In this document: positions 37,040 to 47,688 of the stretch, one piece after another
Numbering within the stretch: position 1 is the stretch's first letter
How the letters are laid out: each line of letters starts with the position of its first letter
Assembly (NCBI RefSeq): GCF_014647215.1
Contig: NZ_BMOT01000014.1
Location: 1-64,000 of the forward strand
DNA: 64,000 nucleotides
Direction: 5' to 3'
Origin: Shewanella aestuarii
GTDB taxonomy: Bacteria; Pseudomonadota; Gammaproteobacteria; Enterobacterales; Shewanellaceae
Translations under genes and position numbers: made by a program
Notes under the pieces: model-generated
What the model was told of the DNA's origin: nothing
Database searches by the model: none
What the model saw: only the letters and a program-made list of their open reading frames with translations

Positions 37040-37226
37040 CTTTAGAGTCATTACAATAATTTGATTTTATGTAAATGGTTTGCCGTTTGAACGATTAGTT
37101 TCGGTTTATTAAACCGTCGATTAATAATGTATTGAATAATGGTGGTTAAGCTTGTTCAATCTTGCCATTGAAGACATTTATAGTTAGTTTTACAAAGTTT
37201 AAATTTAAGTCATGGAAGGAGTAGTG

Positions 37227-38069
37227 ATGGGAAATATTGTCTGGGTTGCCTCATACCCAAAATCTGGTAATACATGGGTGCGTGCTTTTATCGAAAATTA
37301 CATTCAAGATCAGGATAATGCTGTAGACATAAATACCATGCACCGTATCTCGACCGCTGAATCAGCCGCTCATCGATATCAACCTTATCTTCCCACGGAT
37401 AAAACAAGCACTACCGAACTATCGTTGGAAGAAATTTGTAAAATCCGTCCTTCAGTTCAGTCAGATATTGCCCAACAAGCTCATGGCACTACTTTTGTAA
37501 AAACCCATAACTATCTTGGTGAATATAATGGTTATCCTCTGCATAATTCTGCAGTGACTTCTGGTGCTATTTATGTAGTAAGAAACCCTTTAGATGTTGT
37601 CATTTCGATGGCTAATTATTTTGGTTACAGCATTGATGAAGCAATTGATTATCTAGCTGAAGAAATGACTGGCACACCAAATGAAAGTTTTCATGTGCCT
37701 CAAATTATCACTTCATGGTCAATGCATGTTTCAAGTTGGACGAGCGATACAAATGCAAAAATAATATTGAGATATGAGGATATGTTGGATGATCCCAAAA
37801 AAGCCTTTAGAAAGGTGGAGTCTTTTTTAGGACTAAAGAAAGACCCCAAAAGACTAAAGAATGCAATTAAACACTCGTCTTTCTTACAGCTAAAATCTCA
37901 AGAAGCTAAATCAGGTTTTGTTGAGAAACATGAAAATGCGAATGCTTTTTTCCGCAAAGGGGGGAAACATCAATGGAAGGAAAAATTAACAGATGAACAA
38001 GTTCAAAGAGTCGTAAGCAGTCATTATGAGCTTATGAAAAAGTTTAAGTATTTACCTAATACTAACTAG
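37227..38069 (+). CDS. sulfotransferase domain protein
   Basis: A 280-residue PAPS-dependent sulfotransferase. The 5'-phosphosulfate loop YPKSGNTWVRAF is near the N-terminus, the 3'-phosphate segment YVVRNPLDVVISMANYFG is near 115-132, and RKGGKHQWKEKLT near the C-terminus is the usual PAPS-binding tail. The start is ATG 37227, with AAGGAG six bases before, rather than 37212. No partner carbohydrate genes are nearby, so the acceptor is unknown. Uncommon in core Shewanella gene content; possibly acquired. Confidence 0.88.
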   Translation: MGNIVWVASYPKSGNTWVRAFIENYIQDQDNAVDINTMHRISTAESAAHRYQPYLPTDKTSTTELSLEEICKIRPSVQSDIAQQAHGTTFVKTHNYLGEYNGYPLHNSAVTSGAIYVVRNPLDVVISMANYFGYSIDEAIDYLAEEMTGTPNESFHVPQIITSWSMHVSSWTSDTNAKIILRYEDMLDDPKKAFRKVESFLGLKKDPKRLKNAIKHSSFLQLKSQEAKSGFVEKHENANAFFRKGGKHQWKEKLTDEQVQRVVSSHYELMKKFKYLPNTN

Positions 38070-38450
38070 TTATGCGTAAGAACATTAACTCTATAATGTT
38101 AATGTGATTAATCGAAAACAGTGCATTTGAGATAAAAAGAGCTATTAAGTTCTAAAGCTCTTTTTATCGTAACAACCTACAACCTATTGATTATAAAGCA
38201 TAATATTGTAATTTAAATGTTTTATTCAAGATTAAGTGCTCTTGAAGCCTTATAGAGTCATATTTCATAAATCTACCTTGCTAACTCGCTATCCCATCAA
38301 TTTGTGTAATACTTTTATTTAGTCAATGTGGCTGTTTTTCATACGCCGTTAAATCTTTCCTCCTTTCACACTGACAATTATTTTGGTTCCACTAATGGAC
38401 TGACAGAACCTGTAGAAGGATAACTTTATCATTTCTAAAGGGTGGCTAAG
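38070..38450. other. intergenic region before the chemoreceptor
   Basis: Apart from the terminator at 38131-38168 nothing coding is seen. The last 100 bp before the chemoreceptor carries its promoter by position, but I cannot assign boxes with confidence. Confidence 0.5.
38131..38168 (+). terminator. terminator after the sulfotransferase gene
   Basis: GATAAAAAGAGCT pairs with AGCTCTTTTTATC around a 12-nt loop; symmetrical in both directions. Confidence 0.8.
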
Positions 38451-40076
38451 ATGAATTTGCAAATTAAACAGAAGATGCTTTTAAGCTCTTTAATTCCTCT
38501 TGCACTGCTGATTTGTATCTGTGCTGTCGCAATCAATATGATGGGAAAAATTGAGCAAGGTGTGATTCGAATATATAACGACAGAGTTGTGCCATTAGAG
38601 GATTTGAAAATTATTGGTGACGATTATGCTGTGTATGTAATTGATGCTGTGAACAAAGCTAATGCTGGTGATTTTACGGCCCAGGAAGCAGCAACCGCGC
38701 TCAAAAATGCCAATAGCAACATCAGTACTCTTTGGGCCAAATACATGGCCACGGAATTAACGACAGAAGAGGCCTTATTAGCTAAACAGGCCAGTGCGAT
38801 GTTTGGTCCTGCTGACAATCAAATAGAACAACTTATTAAAAAGCTGGATAATTTTTCTGGAAATATTAAAGGTCAGTTGGCTGACGAGATCATACCTTTA
38901 TATCAAGTTATTGATCCGATTAGTGGAAAAATCTCTGAGTTAGTTGCTTTGCAAATTAGGGTGGCTGGTGATGAAAAACAAGCGGTTACTGATTCTGCAA
39001 GTGAGTCGGTTAAGTTATTTTTACTCCTCGCTATTTGCGCCATTATTGCCAGTGTTGTTTTAAGTGTTTGGGTAAAACGCAGTGTTATGACACCGATTAT
39101 TGATATTCTTGGTAAATTAAAAATAATCAAAAGAGATTCAGATTTAACTTTGGTTTTTAAACCATTGAATAATGATGAGTTAGGTCAAATATCGAATGAT
39201 TTAACAGGTGTAATTGAGCATTTAAGAAGTATTTTAGAGTCGATCTCTGAGGCTGCGGTTACGATTAATAGTTCGACAGAAAACCTTAATAACTTTACAC
39301 GTGAAACGAATACAAGAATGCAAAATCAGCAATGTGAAACAGAGCAAACGGCTGCGGCAATGAATCAAATGACGGCGACTGTTGCTGAAGTGGCACAAAG
39401 TACTACCGCAGCCGCAGATTCAGCTAAAAATGCCGATATTCATGCTGCCAATGGCGACTTAATTGTGCAGCAATCAATACAAAGTATGTCTCTGCTTTCG
39501 TTGAAAATTCAAGAAACCTCTGAAGTCATATCGTTATTAGCGAGTGAGAGTTTAAATATTGGAAAAGTGTTGGATGTGATTAAAAGCATTGCTGAGCAAA
39601 CCAATCTTCTGGCGTTAAATGCGGCTATTGAAGCCGCAAGGGCAGGAGAACAAGGCCGAGGATTTGCCGTTGTGGCTGATGAAGTGCGAACTTTGGCTAA
39701 GCGAACTCAGGAGTCTACATTGCAAATTGAAACTATGATTGATAGCTTGCAACAAGGCGTTAAAAAAGCAGTGGTTTCTATGGAGTCAGGCATGGCTCAA
39801 GTTGATGACGCTAATAAAAATACCAATTTAGCAGGAGATGCCTTAAAAGAAATTGTAGCTACAGTTGATAATATTACCGAATTAAATACCCATATCGCGA
39901 CAGCTGCAGAAGAGCAATCTAGTGTCGCGGAAAGCATTAATCGCAGTATTATTACTATCAGCGATATTTCAAAACATTCAACTAAGGCGGCAGAGGAGTT
40001 GAGTTTTTCAGTTGATGAGCTATCAAAGTTAGCTAACGCTATGCGGACACAAGTTAGTACCTTTAAATTACAATGA
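38451..40076 (+). CDS. methyl-accepting chemotaxis protein
   Basis: A 541-residue chemoreceptor. Transmembrane helix 1 is about 9-30; a periplasmic four-helix-bundle sensor (4HB_MCP type) runs to about 185; TM2 is about 187-206, then HAMP (about 208-262) and a long signalling domain. The hairpin tip is [20 protein letters not shown], with [14 protein letters not shown] behind it, near residue 390. No C-terminal NWETF-type CheR tether is seen. The ATG at 38451 is preferred over the GTG three codons before. Ligand unknown. Confidence 0.92.
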   Translation: MNLQIKQKMLLSSLIPLALLICICAVAINMMGKIEQGVIRIYNDRVVPLEDLKIIGDDYAVYVIDAVNKANAGDFTAQEAATALKNANSNISTLWAKYMATELTTEEALLAKQASAMFGPADNQIEQLIKKLDNFSGNIKGQLADEIIPLYQVIDPISGKISELVALQIRVAGDEKQAVTDSASESVKLFLLLAICAIIASVVLSVWVKRSVMTPIIDILGKLKIIKRDSDLTLVFKPLNNDELGQISNDLTGVIEHLRSILESISEAAVTINSSTENLNNFTRETNTRMQNQQCETEQTAAAMNQMTATVAEVAQSTTAAADSAKNADIHAANGDLIVQQSIQSMSLLSLKIQETSEVISLLASESLNIGKVLDVIKSIAEQTNLLALNAAIEAARAGEQGRGFAVVADEVRTLAKRTQESTLQIETMIDSLQQGVKKAVVSMESGMAQVDDANKNTNLAGDALKEIVATVDNITELNTHIATAAEEQSSVAESINRSIITISDISKHSTKAAEELSFSVDELSKLANAMRTQVSTFKLQ

Positions 40077-40112
40077 TTTAAATGCGACCCATTTAATCGA
40101 GTTTACCGCAAT

Positions 40113-40148
40113 AAAAAAGAGCCATTAGTTTTCTAAGGCTCTTTTTTG
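40113..40148. terminator. bidirectional terminator between the chemoreceptor gene and ilvH
   Basis: AAAAAAGAGCC(A)TTAG - TTTT - CTAAGGCTCTTTTTT, ideally placed between convergent genes. Confidence 0.88.
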
Positions 40149-40166
40149 TTTGCGATGCATGATTTA

Positions 40167-40661
40167 CTAGGCTCGCATACACTTTTCACCGCGAGACAGG
40201 CCGACTACCCCTGATCGAGATACTTCTATCACTTTAGTCACCTCAGCAAGTGCACCAATAAAGGCATCAATCTTTTCACTTGGACCCGCCATTTGAATGG
40301 TATAGAGGCTTGCTGTTACATCTACAATCTGACCGCGAAAAATATCCGCTGTGCGTTTTATTTCCTCGCGTGTTTCACCTTGGGCTTTCACTTTTACAAG
40401 TGCGAGTTCGCGCTCGATGTGGGCCGCTTCAGTGATGTTGGCAACTTTTAAAATATCAATCAATTTATGCAGTTGCTTTTCAATTTGCTCTAGCACTTTT
40501 TCGTCGGCAATCACTGTGATATTTAAACGAGAAAGGGTGTTGTCCTCTGTTGGGGCAACCGTCAAGCTTTCAATGTTATAACCGCGCTGTGAAAACAAGC
40601 CGACAACGCGAGAAAGGGCACCGGGTTGGTTTTCAAGTAATACTGAAATAATACGACGCAT
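40167..40661 (-). CDS. ilvH: acetolactate synthase III small (regulatory) subunit
   Basis: A 164-residue regulatory subunit with an N-terminal ACT domain (RRIISVLLENQPGALSRVVG), which binds valine for feedback inhibition, and a C-terminal domain. The start at 40661 overlaps the ilvI stop (TAATG), so the earlier in-frame ATG at 40688 is not used. Works with the large subunit in branched-chain amino acid synthesis. Confidence 0.95.
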   Translation of the reverse strand: MRRIISVLLENQPGALSRVVGLFSQRGYNIESLTVAPTEDNTLSRLNITVIADEKVLEQIEKQLHKLIDILKVANITEAAHIERELALVKVKAQGETREEIKRTADIFRGQIVDVTASLYTIQMAGPSEKIDAFIGALAEVTKVIEVSRSGVVGLSRGEKCMRA

Positions 40662-42379
40662 TAGCTTTTCTCCGTTTTGCTTAACCACATTTCATTCATT
40701 GCTCCGCCTCGAATCAGCATTGGGTAGACATGTTCTGTTTCATCTACACTGATATCGACAAAAACTAAGCGGTCTTTCATTGCTAATGCTTCTGCTAATT
40801 TTGACTCTAATTCTTTAGGATCACTGATAGTCATACCCACATGGCCGTAAGCTTCGGCAATTTTGGCAAAGTTAGGTACCGAATCCATATAAGAGTGTGA
40901 GTGACGGCCAGAATAAATCATGTCTTGCCATTGCTTCACCATACCTAAGAAACGGTTGTTTAAGTTGATGATTTTTACAGGCGTATCATATTGAAGTGCG
41001 GTAGAAAGCTCTTGAATATTCATTTGAATTGAACCATCACCGGTAACGCATACAACCGTTTCTTCAGGAAACGCCATCTTAACGCCCATAGCGGCTGGCA
41101 AACCAAAGCCCATGGTGCCTAAACCGCCAGAATTTATCCAGCGACGGGGTTTATCAAAGGGGTAATATAGCGCTGCAAACATCTGGTGTTGGCCTACATC
41201 AGATGCCACATAAGCATCGCCATTTGTTAACTTATGTAGTGTTTCGATCACCTGCTGTGGCTTTATACGATCAGTGGTTCTATCAAACTCTAGGCACTTT
41301 TGTGCGCGCCAATCAGTAATGTCCTGCCACCAGGCATCTAATGCTGCGGTATCATTTTTTTCATCAGATTCAGCAAGCAACTCAAGCATAGTATCTAAGA
41401 TATTGTCAGCTGAACCAACAATAGGTATATCGACTCTGACGGTTTTTGAAATGGAGGCAGGATCAATATCGATATGTAAAATGGTCGCATTTGGACAGTA
41501 TTTTTCAACATTATTGGTGGTACGATCATCAAAACGAACCCCAATACCAAAAATAAGATCACAGTTATGCATAGCATTGTTGGCTTCAAATGTGCCATGC
41601 ATGCCTAACATACCTAAACTTTGTCTATGCGTGCCAGGAAATGCACCTAAGCCCATTAATGTACAAATCACCGGAATATTAAGTTGTTCTGCAAGCGATA
41701 AAATTTGTTGATCGCATTCAGAAATAATTGCTCCACCGCCTACATAAAGCACAGGCTTTTTCGCGGTTAATAATGCTTGTAAACCACGACGTATTTGGCC
41801 TTTATGCCCTGTGGTTGTAGGATTATATGAACGCATTTTTACGCTTTCTGGATAGACGTAATCATGCAGAATATCTGGGTTTAAACAGTCTTTAGGTAAG
41901 TCTATAACAACAGGGCCCGGGCGGCCCGTCGAAGCAATGAAGAATGCTTTTTTGACAATTTCAGGTATATCAGCTGGATTTTTAACTAAAAAGCTGTGCT
42001 TGACGATAGGGCGTGAGATACCAATCATATCGCATTCTTGGAAAGCATCGTTACCAATCAGCGAACTCGGTACTTGACCGGATAATACTACCAGTGGAAT
42101 AGAGTCCATGTAGGCTGTCGCAATACCTGTGATGGCATTGGTTGCTCCTGGGCCAGAGGTGACTAATACCACCCCAACCTTACCTGTGGCACGAGCATAA
42201 CCATCGGCCATATGAACGGCTGCTTGCTCATGGCGAACTAAAATGTGTTCAACACCAGCAATTTTGTGGAGGGCATCATAGATATCTAAAACAGAACCAC
42301 CGGGGTAACCAAAAATGTGGCTTACACCTTCATCTATTAAGGAGCGCACAATCATACTTGCGCCAGAAAGCTTTTCCAT
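40661..42379 (-). CDS. ilvI: acetolactate synthase III large (catalytic) subunit
   Basis: A 572-residue thiamine-diphosphate enzyme forming acetolactate or acetohydroxybutyrate. The N-terminal [18 protein letters not shown] contains the catalytic glutamate and [12 protein letters not shown] (about 438-449) is the ThDP/magnesium motif; an FAD-binding central domain lies between. AGAGGA precedes the ATG by 8 bp. Overlaps ilvH by one base, so the two subunits are made in a coupled manner. Confidence 0.96.
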   Translation of the reverse strand: MEKLSGASMIVRSLIDEGVSHIFGYPGGSVLDIYDALHKIAGVEHILVRHEQAAVHMADGYARATGKVGVVLVTSGPGATNAITGIATAYMDSIPLVVLSGQVPSSLIGNDAFQECDMIGISRPIVKHSFLVKNPADIPEIVKKAFFIASTGRPGPVVIDLPKDCLNPDILHDYVYPESVKMRSYNPTTTGHKGQIRRGLQALLTAKKPVLYVGGGAIISECDQQILSLAEQLNIPVICTLMGLGAFPGTHRQSLGMLGMHGTFEANNAMHNCDLIFGIGVRFDDRTTNNVEKYCPNATILHIDIDPASISKTVRVDIPIVGSADNILDTMLELLAESDEKNDTAALDAWWQDITDWRAQKCLEFDRTTDRIKPQQVIETLHKLTNGDAYVASDVGQHQMFAALYYPFDKPRRWINSGGLGTMGFGLPAAMGVKMAFPEETVVCVTGDGSIQMNIQELSTALQYDTPVKIINLNNRFLGMVKQWQDMIYSGRHSHSYMDSVPNFAKIAEAYGHVGMTISDPKELESKLAEALAMKDRLVFVDISVDETEHVYPMLIRGGAMNEMWLSKTEKS

Positions 42380-42679
42380 GAAATGAATCCTCTTAAGTTA
42401 CCGTTATGGTAAACAGTATCTTGCATACAACGACGGTAATCGTTCTAAAAAATAAGTTTAAATGGTTATCTAAACTTGTTAAGGGCCTAAGTCGTGTCTT
42501 AGTGCCATTATCCGCTCAGGAGAACGCGATAGATTCATCATATGTAAATCAATATTTACTGCAAGTCTTTTATTTATTTTTTTAAACTATTTGAAAATAA
42601 TTCATATTTAATCTAAAGAAATTGCAATCTAAGGCGATTTAAGCCGACCAAGTGACAACGTATAGGTTTTTTTTGTCAT
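42380..42679. other. leader/promoter region of ilvIH
   Basis: No gene. A 20-codon frame on the minus strand (42545 to 42483) contains two CTA and one TTA leucine codons, but they are not clustered and no terminator hairpin follows, so attenuation is not supported. Confidence 0.4.
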
Positions 42680-42711
42680 AAAAAAAGCCATTACTTTTAT
42701 GTAATGGCTTG
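42680..42711 (-). terminator. terminator after the Bcr/CflA gene
   Basis: On the minus strand AAGCCATTAC-ATAAAA-GTAATGGC followed by TTTTTTT. Confidence 0.88.
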
Positions 42712-42742
42712 GTTATAAACAATAATACTGATTGTTTTAACA

Positions 42743-43966
42743 TTAGTCCGTAAAGGTATGCGACTTACTTTGATAGTTTTGCAATGTTTGACACAACGCC
42801 ACTATAACAATCGCAAAAAGCATTAAACTGGCAAATGGCACTGCGGTTCCAGTATAAAAGTAGGCTAATAATGGCCCAGCAGTGGCACCAAAACCAAATC
42901 TAAGTGTGCCAATGACCGCTGTTGCTGTGCCTGTCTCCTGCTTAAACTTCATGAGTACAATCGCATCGGCATTAACTGACATTATCCCTAACGCCCCCAT
43001 GAGTGGGATAAGCATCATCACGGTAAAGTGATAACTTAAATCAAACACATTAACTAACACTAATCCGATGGCCGCCAGGGTGGCAAAAAAAGTACCTGCA
43101 TGCAGCATACGTTTAGAGCCATAACGACTGACAATGCGTGAGTTAACTATGTTGGCTAACATTAGTGCGCCAACGTTGGAGCTAAATAAGATGGCAAACA
43201 GTGATTTATCTAATCCAAACACTTCCATGTAGATAAAAGGTGAAGCTGTGAGATAACAGAAAAAAGCAAAAGAAGTTAATACACCACTCGCAATATGCAG
43301 TTTTACCCCTTGGCGTGAAAATACCGTGTAGTAGGATCTAAAAAATGACTTTTGACTACGTTGAAGTTTGTCTGTGTCACTGGGCATTTTTAGTTTTAGC
43401 AGTATAAGCACTAACAGCAAGGCAGCATAAAAGCTCAATACAAAAAAGATTAAATGCCAATCGCCAAGTTCTAATATAAAGCTGCCAATGGTAGGGGCAA
43501 TAAGAGGTGCTAACATCATAATTAAACTGACGTAAGACATGCCTTTAGCGGTATTTTCACCGTAAATTTCTTTGATGTACCCCGGAACAACGACCGTAGC
43601 AGCTGCACCAATAAACGCCTGTAAAAAACGCAGTACAAGAAATTGTTCAATGGTCTGTGTAAGTGCCAGCAATAAACTCACTACACTAAAACCAATTAAA
43701 CCGATGATCACGAGTGGTCTTCTGCCAATTTTGTCAGCAATCGGTCCAAACGTTAGCATTCCCAAGGCATAACCCGCTAAGTAAATACTTAACGATTGCT
43801 GCACCATGGTGACATCAGTACCAAAACTCTTAGCCAGTGTCGACATTGCCGGTAAATACATATCAATAGCTAAAGGGGTGATGGCAACAATGGCTGCTAG
43901 CATCGGGATCAACATGGCTAAGTGCGGAAATGCACTTTGTGGCGTTATATTTTGAGAACGAGACAC
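42743..43966 (-). CDS. Bcr/CflA family drug-efflux MFS transporter
   Basis: A 407-residue, about 12-helix membrane protein. DMYLPAMSTLAKSFG in helix 1, ADKIGRRPLVIIGL after helix 2 and the LMMLAPLIAPTIGSFI segment are characteristic of the Bcr/CflA proton antiporters, which export bicyclomycin, chloramphenicol or related compounds. The frame is open to an ATG at 44032, but GTG 43966 with GAGG five bases upstream fits family length and removes a poorly conserved 22-residue extension. Substrate unproven. Confidence 0.85.
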   Translation of the reverse strand: MSRSQNITPQSAFPHLAMLIPMLAAIVAITPLAIDMYLPAMSTLAKSFGTDVTMVQQSLSIYLAGYALGMLTFGPIADKIGRRPLVIIGLIGFSVVSLLLALTQTIEQFLVLRFLQAFIGAAATVVVPGYIKEIYGENTAKGMSYVSLIMMLAPLIAPTIGSFILELGDWHLIFFVLSFYAALLLVLILLKLKMPSDTDKLQRSQKSFFRSYYTVFSRQGVKLHIASGVLTSFAFFCYLTASPFIYMEVFGLDKSLFAILFSSNVGALMLANIVNSRIVSRYGSKRMLHAGTFFATLAAIGLVLVNVFDLSYHFTVMMLIPLMGALGIMSVNADAIVLMKFKQETGTATAVIGTLRFGFGATAGPLLAYFYTGTAVPFASLMLFAIVIVALCQTLQNYQSKSHTFTD

Positions 43967-44371
43967 AAAAACCTCAAAGCTGAAAAATGTGATAATCCGT
44001 TGTAGGAAAACAAACGAGAAACGGCCAAGCATTTTATCGGCTTAGTCTAACACGCAATCGGGTTTGTTGATTTGAGATTTTGTAATCAAAAGTATCAATT
44101 TTTCTCATCGATGCAGGCAATTGTTTCACCTGTAAATCAAGATTAACACTTTGCTAGGGGGAAGAAATGATACCCTTTTGTATCGATTGACTGCTAATTG
44201 ATGATTTCACTTTTTATTTGGTGGGGAGTATTCACGTCATTCATTAGAATGACACTAAACTGAATTTAATGATTTATCGTTAATATTGCAAAAATATTAC
44301 ATTTGAGTGGCTGTAATTTTTTTAATAAAAACCTATGATACCTTTTTGGCTTTGTTGACAAGGAAAGTGCT
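43967..44371. other. intergenic region between divergent transporters
   Basis: AT-rich stretch with no gene; it must contain the promoters of both the efflux pump and the SulP gene. No operator palindrome stands out. Confidence 0.5.
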
Positions 44372-46144
44372 GTGTTGTCACGTTTGTATGAGTTTATGCC
44401 CGGTTTAAATACCCTCGTTAATTATGAGCGCAAGTGGTTTGCCGATGATATGAAGGCGGCGCTGTCTGTTGCAGCGGTGGCACTTCCTGTGGCGATTGCG
44501 TATGCACAGTTAACGGGTGTTAATGCTGCAGTTGGCTTGTACTCATGTGTGCTGCCAATGATGGTCTATGCGTTATTTGGTACCTCTAAGCAGCTAATAG
44601 TCGGCCCTGATGCCGCAACCTGTGCGGTCATCGCCGCCGTAGTGACCCCTCTTGCTGCAGGTGATAGTGTCAAACACTGGCAATTAGTGATGACCATGAC
44701 AGCCATGACGGGCTTTTGGTGTTTAATTGCCAGCCGATTTAAGTTAGGTGTATTAGCCGATTTTTTATCAAAACCCATTTTAATGGGATTATTAAATGGT
44801 GTTGCCATTACCATTATTGTCGGTCAATTTTCAAAAATATTCGGTTTTACATTTGATGAACGTTATCTACTTGAGCGATTAGGTGGGGCACCGACATATT
44901 TATCGAAAACGCATATCCCGACATTGTTGATGGCGATTTTAACCGTCGGCGTTTATTTTGGCATGAAACGACTTAAACCGAGTTGGCCTGCCTCAATGTT
45001 TGCCATAGCCTTTGGGGCCATTTTAGTTTGGGTGTTTAATTTAGAGCAATTTGACGTAAAAACAATTGGTTCCGTCGCTGGTGGTTTGCCTTTGTTTCAA
45101 ACGCCAGAGTTTAGTGTTGGTATAATACGTGAGTTGGTGATGCCTGCGCTTAACTTAGCGGTTGTCAGCTTTGTGAGCATGATGCTAACCGCGCGCAGTT
45201 TTGCTGCTAAAAATGGTTATGACATCGATGCCGACAAAGAGTTCAGGGCATTAGGTATTGCCAATATCGCATCAGCTTTGTCTCAAGGTTTTGCTGTGAG
45301 TGGTGCCGATTCTCGCACCGCCGTCAACGATGCTAACGGCGGGAAAACCCAGTTAGTTTCAATTGTTGCCGCGGCCATTATTGCAGTCATCGCCATTTTC
45401 TTAACTGCGCCACTTGAGTTTATTCCAAGTGCGGCATTAGGTGTTGTGTTAGTGATAGCATCGGTTCATTTATTAGATTTAAAAGCCGTTTGGCAACTCA
45501 GATTCAGAGACAGACAAGCCTTTTATTTAGCGTTAACAACCTTATTTGCCGTGTTATTCATCGGCGTTATTCCAGGCATTACCTTGGCGGTTTTACTGGG
45601 TTTATTCCAGTTTATCCGCACCGTTATGCGTCCAACCGATCAAGTGCTTGGGGTCGATTCGAAAGGTATTATCCGAAGCCTAGACAGTAGTGATAAAGCT
45701 AAACCTGTAGCGGGAATTTTCATCTATCGGTTTAATTCGCCACTGACGTATTTCAATTCGGGCTACTTTAAACGTCGTTTATTTGAGCAATATGCCAAGC
45801 AAAAAGGCGATATAAACTGTGTGATTATTGATGCCGTACCTTGTTTTACTCATTTAGATTTAAGCGTTATGGCAATGCTCGCGGATGTCGATGTCATCTT
45901 TAAAAAGCGCGGAATTAGATTGGAACTGGCAGGTCGTAAACGGCAACTATTGTCTTGGTTTGAACAGGCTGGAATGAAATCGGGTGATTCAGGGATTTAT
46001 ATTCGTTCAGATTTGTATTTAGCCTTAAAAATGAATCAAAGCAAACAAGCGGCAGATGATGTTCTTCACATGCAAGATGCGGAAGAAACAGATCAAGGTA
46101 AACAGGAACAAAAACAGCAGGTACTAAGCCATAGTCAGATTTAA
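44372..46144 (+). CDS. SulP family anion transporter with STAS domain
   Basis: A 590-residue inner-membrane transporter. The first 420 residues hold 12-14 hydrophobic segments with the SulP signature region (PVAIAYAQLTGVNAAVGLY near 28-46). A cytoplasmic STAS domain follows (about 440-555, with CVIIDAVPCFTHLDLS), and a charged tail. Family members carry sulfate, bicarbonate or dicarboxylates. The start is GTG 44372, with AAGGAA 5 bp upstream. Stands alone. Confidence 0.9.
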   Translation: MLSRLYEFMPGLNTLVNYERKWFADDMKAALSVAAVALPVAIAYAQLTGVNAAVGLYSCVLPMMVYALFGTSKQLIVGPDAATCAVIAAVVTPLAAGDSVKHWQLVMTMTAMTGFWCLIASRFKLGVLADFLSKPILMGLLNGVAITIIVGQFSKIFGFTFDERYLLERLGGAPTYLSKTHIPTLLMAILTVGVYFGMKRLKPSWPASMFAIAFGAILVWVFNLEQFDVKTIGSVAGGLPLFQTPEFSVGIIRELVMPALNLAVVSFVSMMLTARSFAAKNGYDIDADKEFRALGIANIASALSQGFAVSGADSRTAVNDANGGKTQLVSIVAAAIIAVIAIFLTAPLEFIPSAALGVVLVIASVHLLDLKAVWQLRFRDRQAFYLALTTLFAVLFIGVIPGITLAVLLGLFQFIRTVMRPTDQVLGVDSKGIIRSLDSSDKAKPVAGIFIYRFNSPLTYFNSGYFKRRLFEQYAKQKGDINCVIIDAVPCFTHLDLSVMAMLADVDVIFKKRGIRLELAGRKRQLLSWFEQAGMKSGDSGIYIRSDLYLALKMNQSKQAADDVLHMQDAEETDQGKQEQKQQVLSHSQI

Positions 46145-46573
46145 GCTATAGTCAGATTTAACCATTAACGTAAATGGGGTCTTTCGTTTTTTGGAATAAC
46201 TTCATTGCTGGCTAAGAGGCTAGCACTGTTGAATAAAAACGCTTGAGGTTGCTGGTACTTACAATATAAAGAAGGTTTTTTCTTAATAAGCCTTTTTGTT
46301 TAATATCTCTACGCGTCGATTGATTATATATTCATAGAGAATGGCTAGCTTAAGTTTATGATTTATAGAGGTTTAATATTAGTTGTCATCCGGTCGTTGT
46401 TGCACTAATATTCGCTTACTAAATGAGTTGTAAATCTCATTGGGAAGGTTGAGAGATAATCGATATTTCTCTTATTTATTTAGCAACACTACGCCTCCTC
46501 GAAATTCAGATTCAAAATCACTATTTGAGTCCTAAAGTAAAGTAAAAGCGTCGTCTCTTTGGATGTAGCATGT
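46145..46573. other. intergenic region
   Basis: No gene. A 16-bp direct repeat (TATAGTCAGATTTAA-like) spans the SulP stop (46132-46160). The rest has no recognisable signals. Confidence 0.4.
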
Positions 46574-47197
46574 ATGGTTTCGCAAGTAAGTGAAGCAGTG
46601 CTGGATGTGATCGCAGATGCGTTAGTCGATAAAGGGTACATTCTTTTATCAGATATCATTCCTGATTATGTCAGCTTAGCCTTGCTTGAAAAAATGCAGG
46701 CTTCGCATGATATTGATTTTAAATCTGCGGCTATTGGTCGTGGGATAGAGCAGCAAATTAATACTGAGATCCGCTCGGATAAAATTAGTTGGCTTGATAA
46801 GCAAGATCATACAGATAGGGAATACTTATCTATTATGGAACAGCTTAAAGATGGCATTAATCGACGTCTATTTATGGGACTATTTGATTATGAAAGTCAT
46901 TATGCGGTTTACGAGCCTGGAGCGCATTATAAAAAGCACGTTGATGCATTAAAAGGTAGCCAAAATCGTATCTTAACAACGGTGTTCTTTTTAAATCCAT
47001 TATGGCAACTAGAAGACGGTGGTCAGTTGGTTATATATGATGAATGTGATGTTGCTTTAGAGACAGTTCAACCTCAAATGGGCACCTTAGCGATATTTTT
47101 GAGTGAACGTTTTCCCCATGAAGTATTACCTACATTAAAAACCCGTAACAGTATTGCTGGCTGGTTTAGGGTTAGCCATGCCAATCATGGTTTCTAG
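46574..47197 (+). CDS. 2OG-Fe(II) oxygenase (prolyl 4-hydroxylase-like)
   Basis: A 207-residue 2-oxoglutarate/iron oxygenase. The iron ligands are HVD (in HYKKHVDA) and the distal histidine of FPHEVLP; the arginine in TRNSIAGWFR binds 2-oxoglutarate. It resembles SM-20/EGL-9-type proteins found in bacteria, which hydroxylate a protein substrate, possibly elongation factor Tu. The start is uncertain: ATG 46574 is used here, but the TTG at 46559 has no better ribosome-binding site. Confidence 0.82.
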   Translation: MVSQVSEAVLDVIADALVDKGYILLSDIIPDYVSLALLEKMQASHDIDFKSAAIGRGIEQQINTEIRSDKISWLDKQDHTDREYLSIMEQLKDGINRRLFMGLFDYESHYAVYEPGAHYKKHVDALKGSQNRILTTVFFLNPLWQLEDGGQLVIYDECDVALETVQPQMGTLAIFLSERFPHEVLPTLKTRNSIAGWFRVSHANHGF

Positions 47198-47688
47198 TAT
47201 CGACTAATTTACTGTTAATTAAACGCCACCCTTGTGGCGTTTTTACTTTACTGACCCTTCGCGATACAAAACATCGCAATTACCCGTTCATTTTCTCACT
47301 CAACATAAACTCCACACAGTGCTCCTCGCACTAAAGTGCTATTGATAAGAGATAATTCGTTTTAGGCTCGTTTAAACCCGTCCCGTAAAAGTCTCAAAGC
47401 ATATTTGGTTAGCGTGCTAAAAGGCTTGTCGATTGACACTTTGTCATTGACTAAAATTAACCTCTTTACCTTACTTTACCTTCTCGTAACACCCGTTTAC
47501 CTAGCGCTCTTTATACTGATTGTCAGTGACTGAATACTAACGGCTAACCCGCTCAGCGAGTAAACCAGTTAGCAGCTGTATCAACTATCGAAAACATAAC
47601 CAGTTTTGCACTGTGTACGCTATCCATAGTACAGCATGATTTTCGATGTCGTCGCTTGAATTAGCTCTTCAACTTAAAGGATAAAAAT
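47198..47688. other. intergenic region
   Basis: Nearly 500 bp with a terminator at the left end and no gene. The right end has AAAGGA before the DUF1996 gene. Several short pyrimidine-rich repeats of no clear meaning are present (TTACCTTACTTTACCTT near 47467). Confidence 0.5.
47221..47246 (+). terminator. terminator after the 2OG oxygenase gene
   Basis: AACGCCAC-CCTT-GTGGCGTT followed by TTTA. Confidence 0.88.

Noticed and set aside
42483-42545. Leader peptide and attenuator upstream of ilvI
   Set aside because: The 20-codon frame has only three scattered leucine codons and no terminator/antiterminator pair follows.
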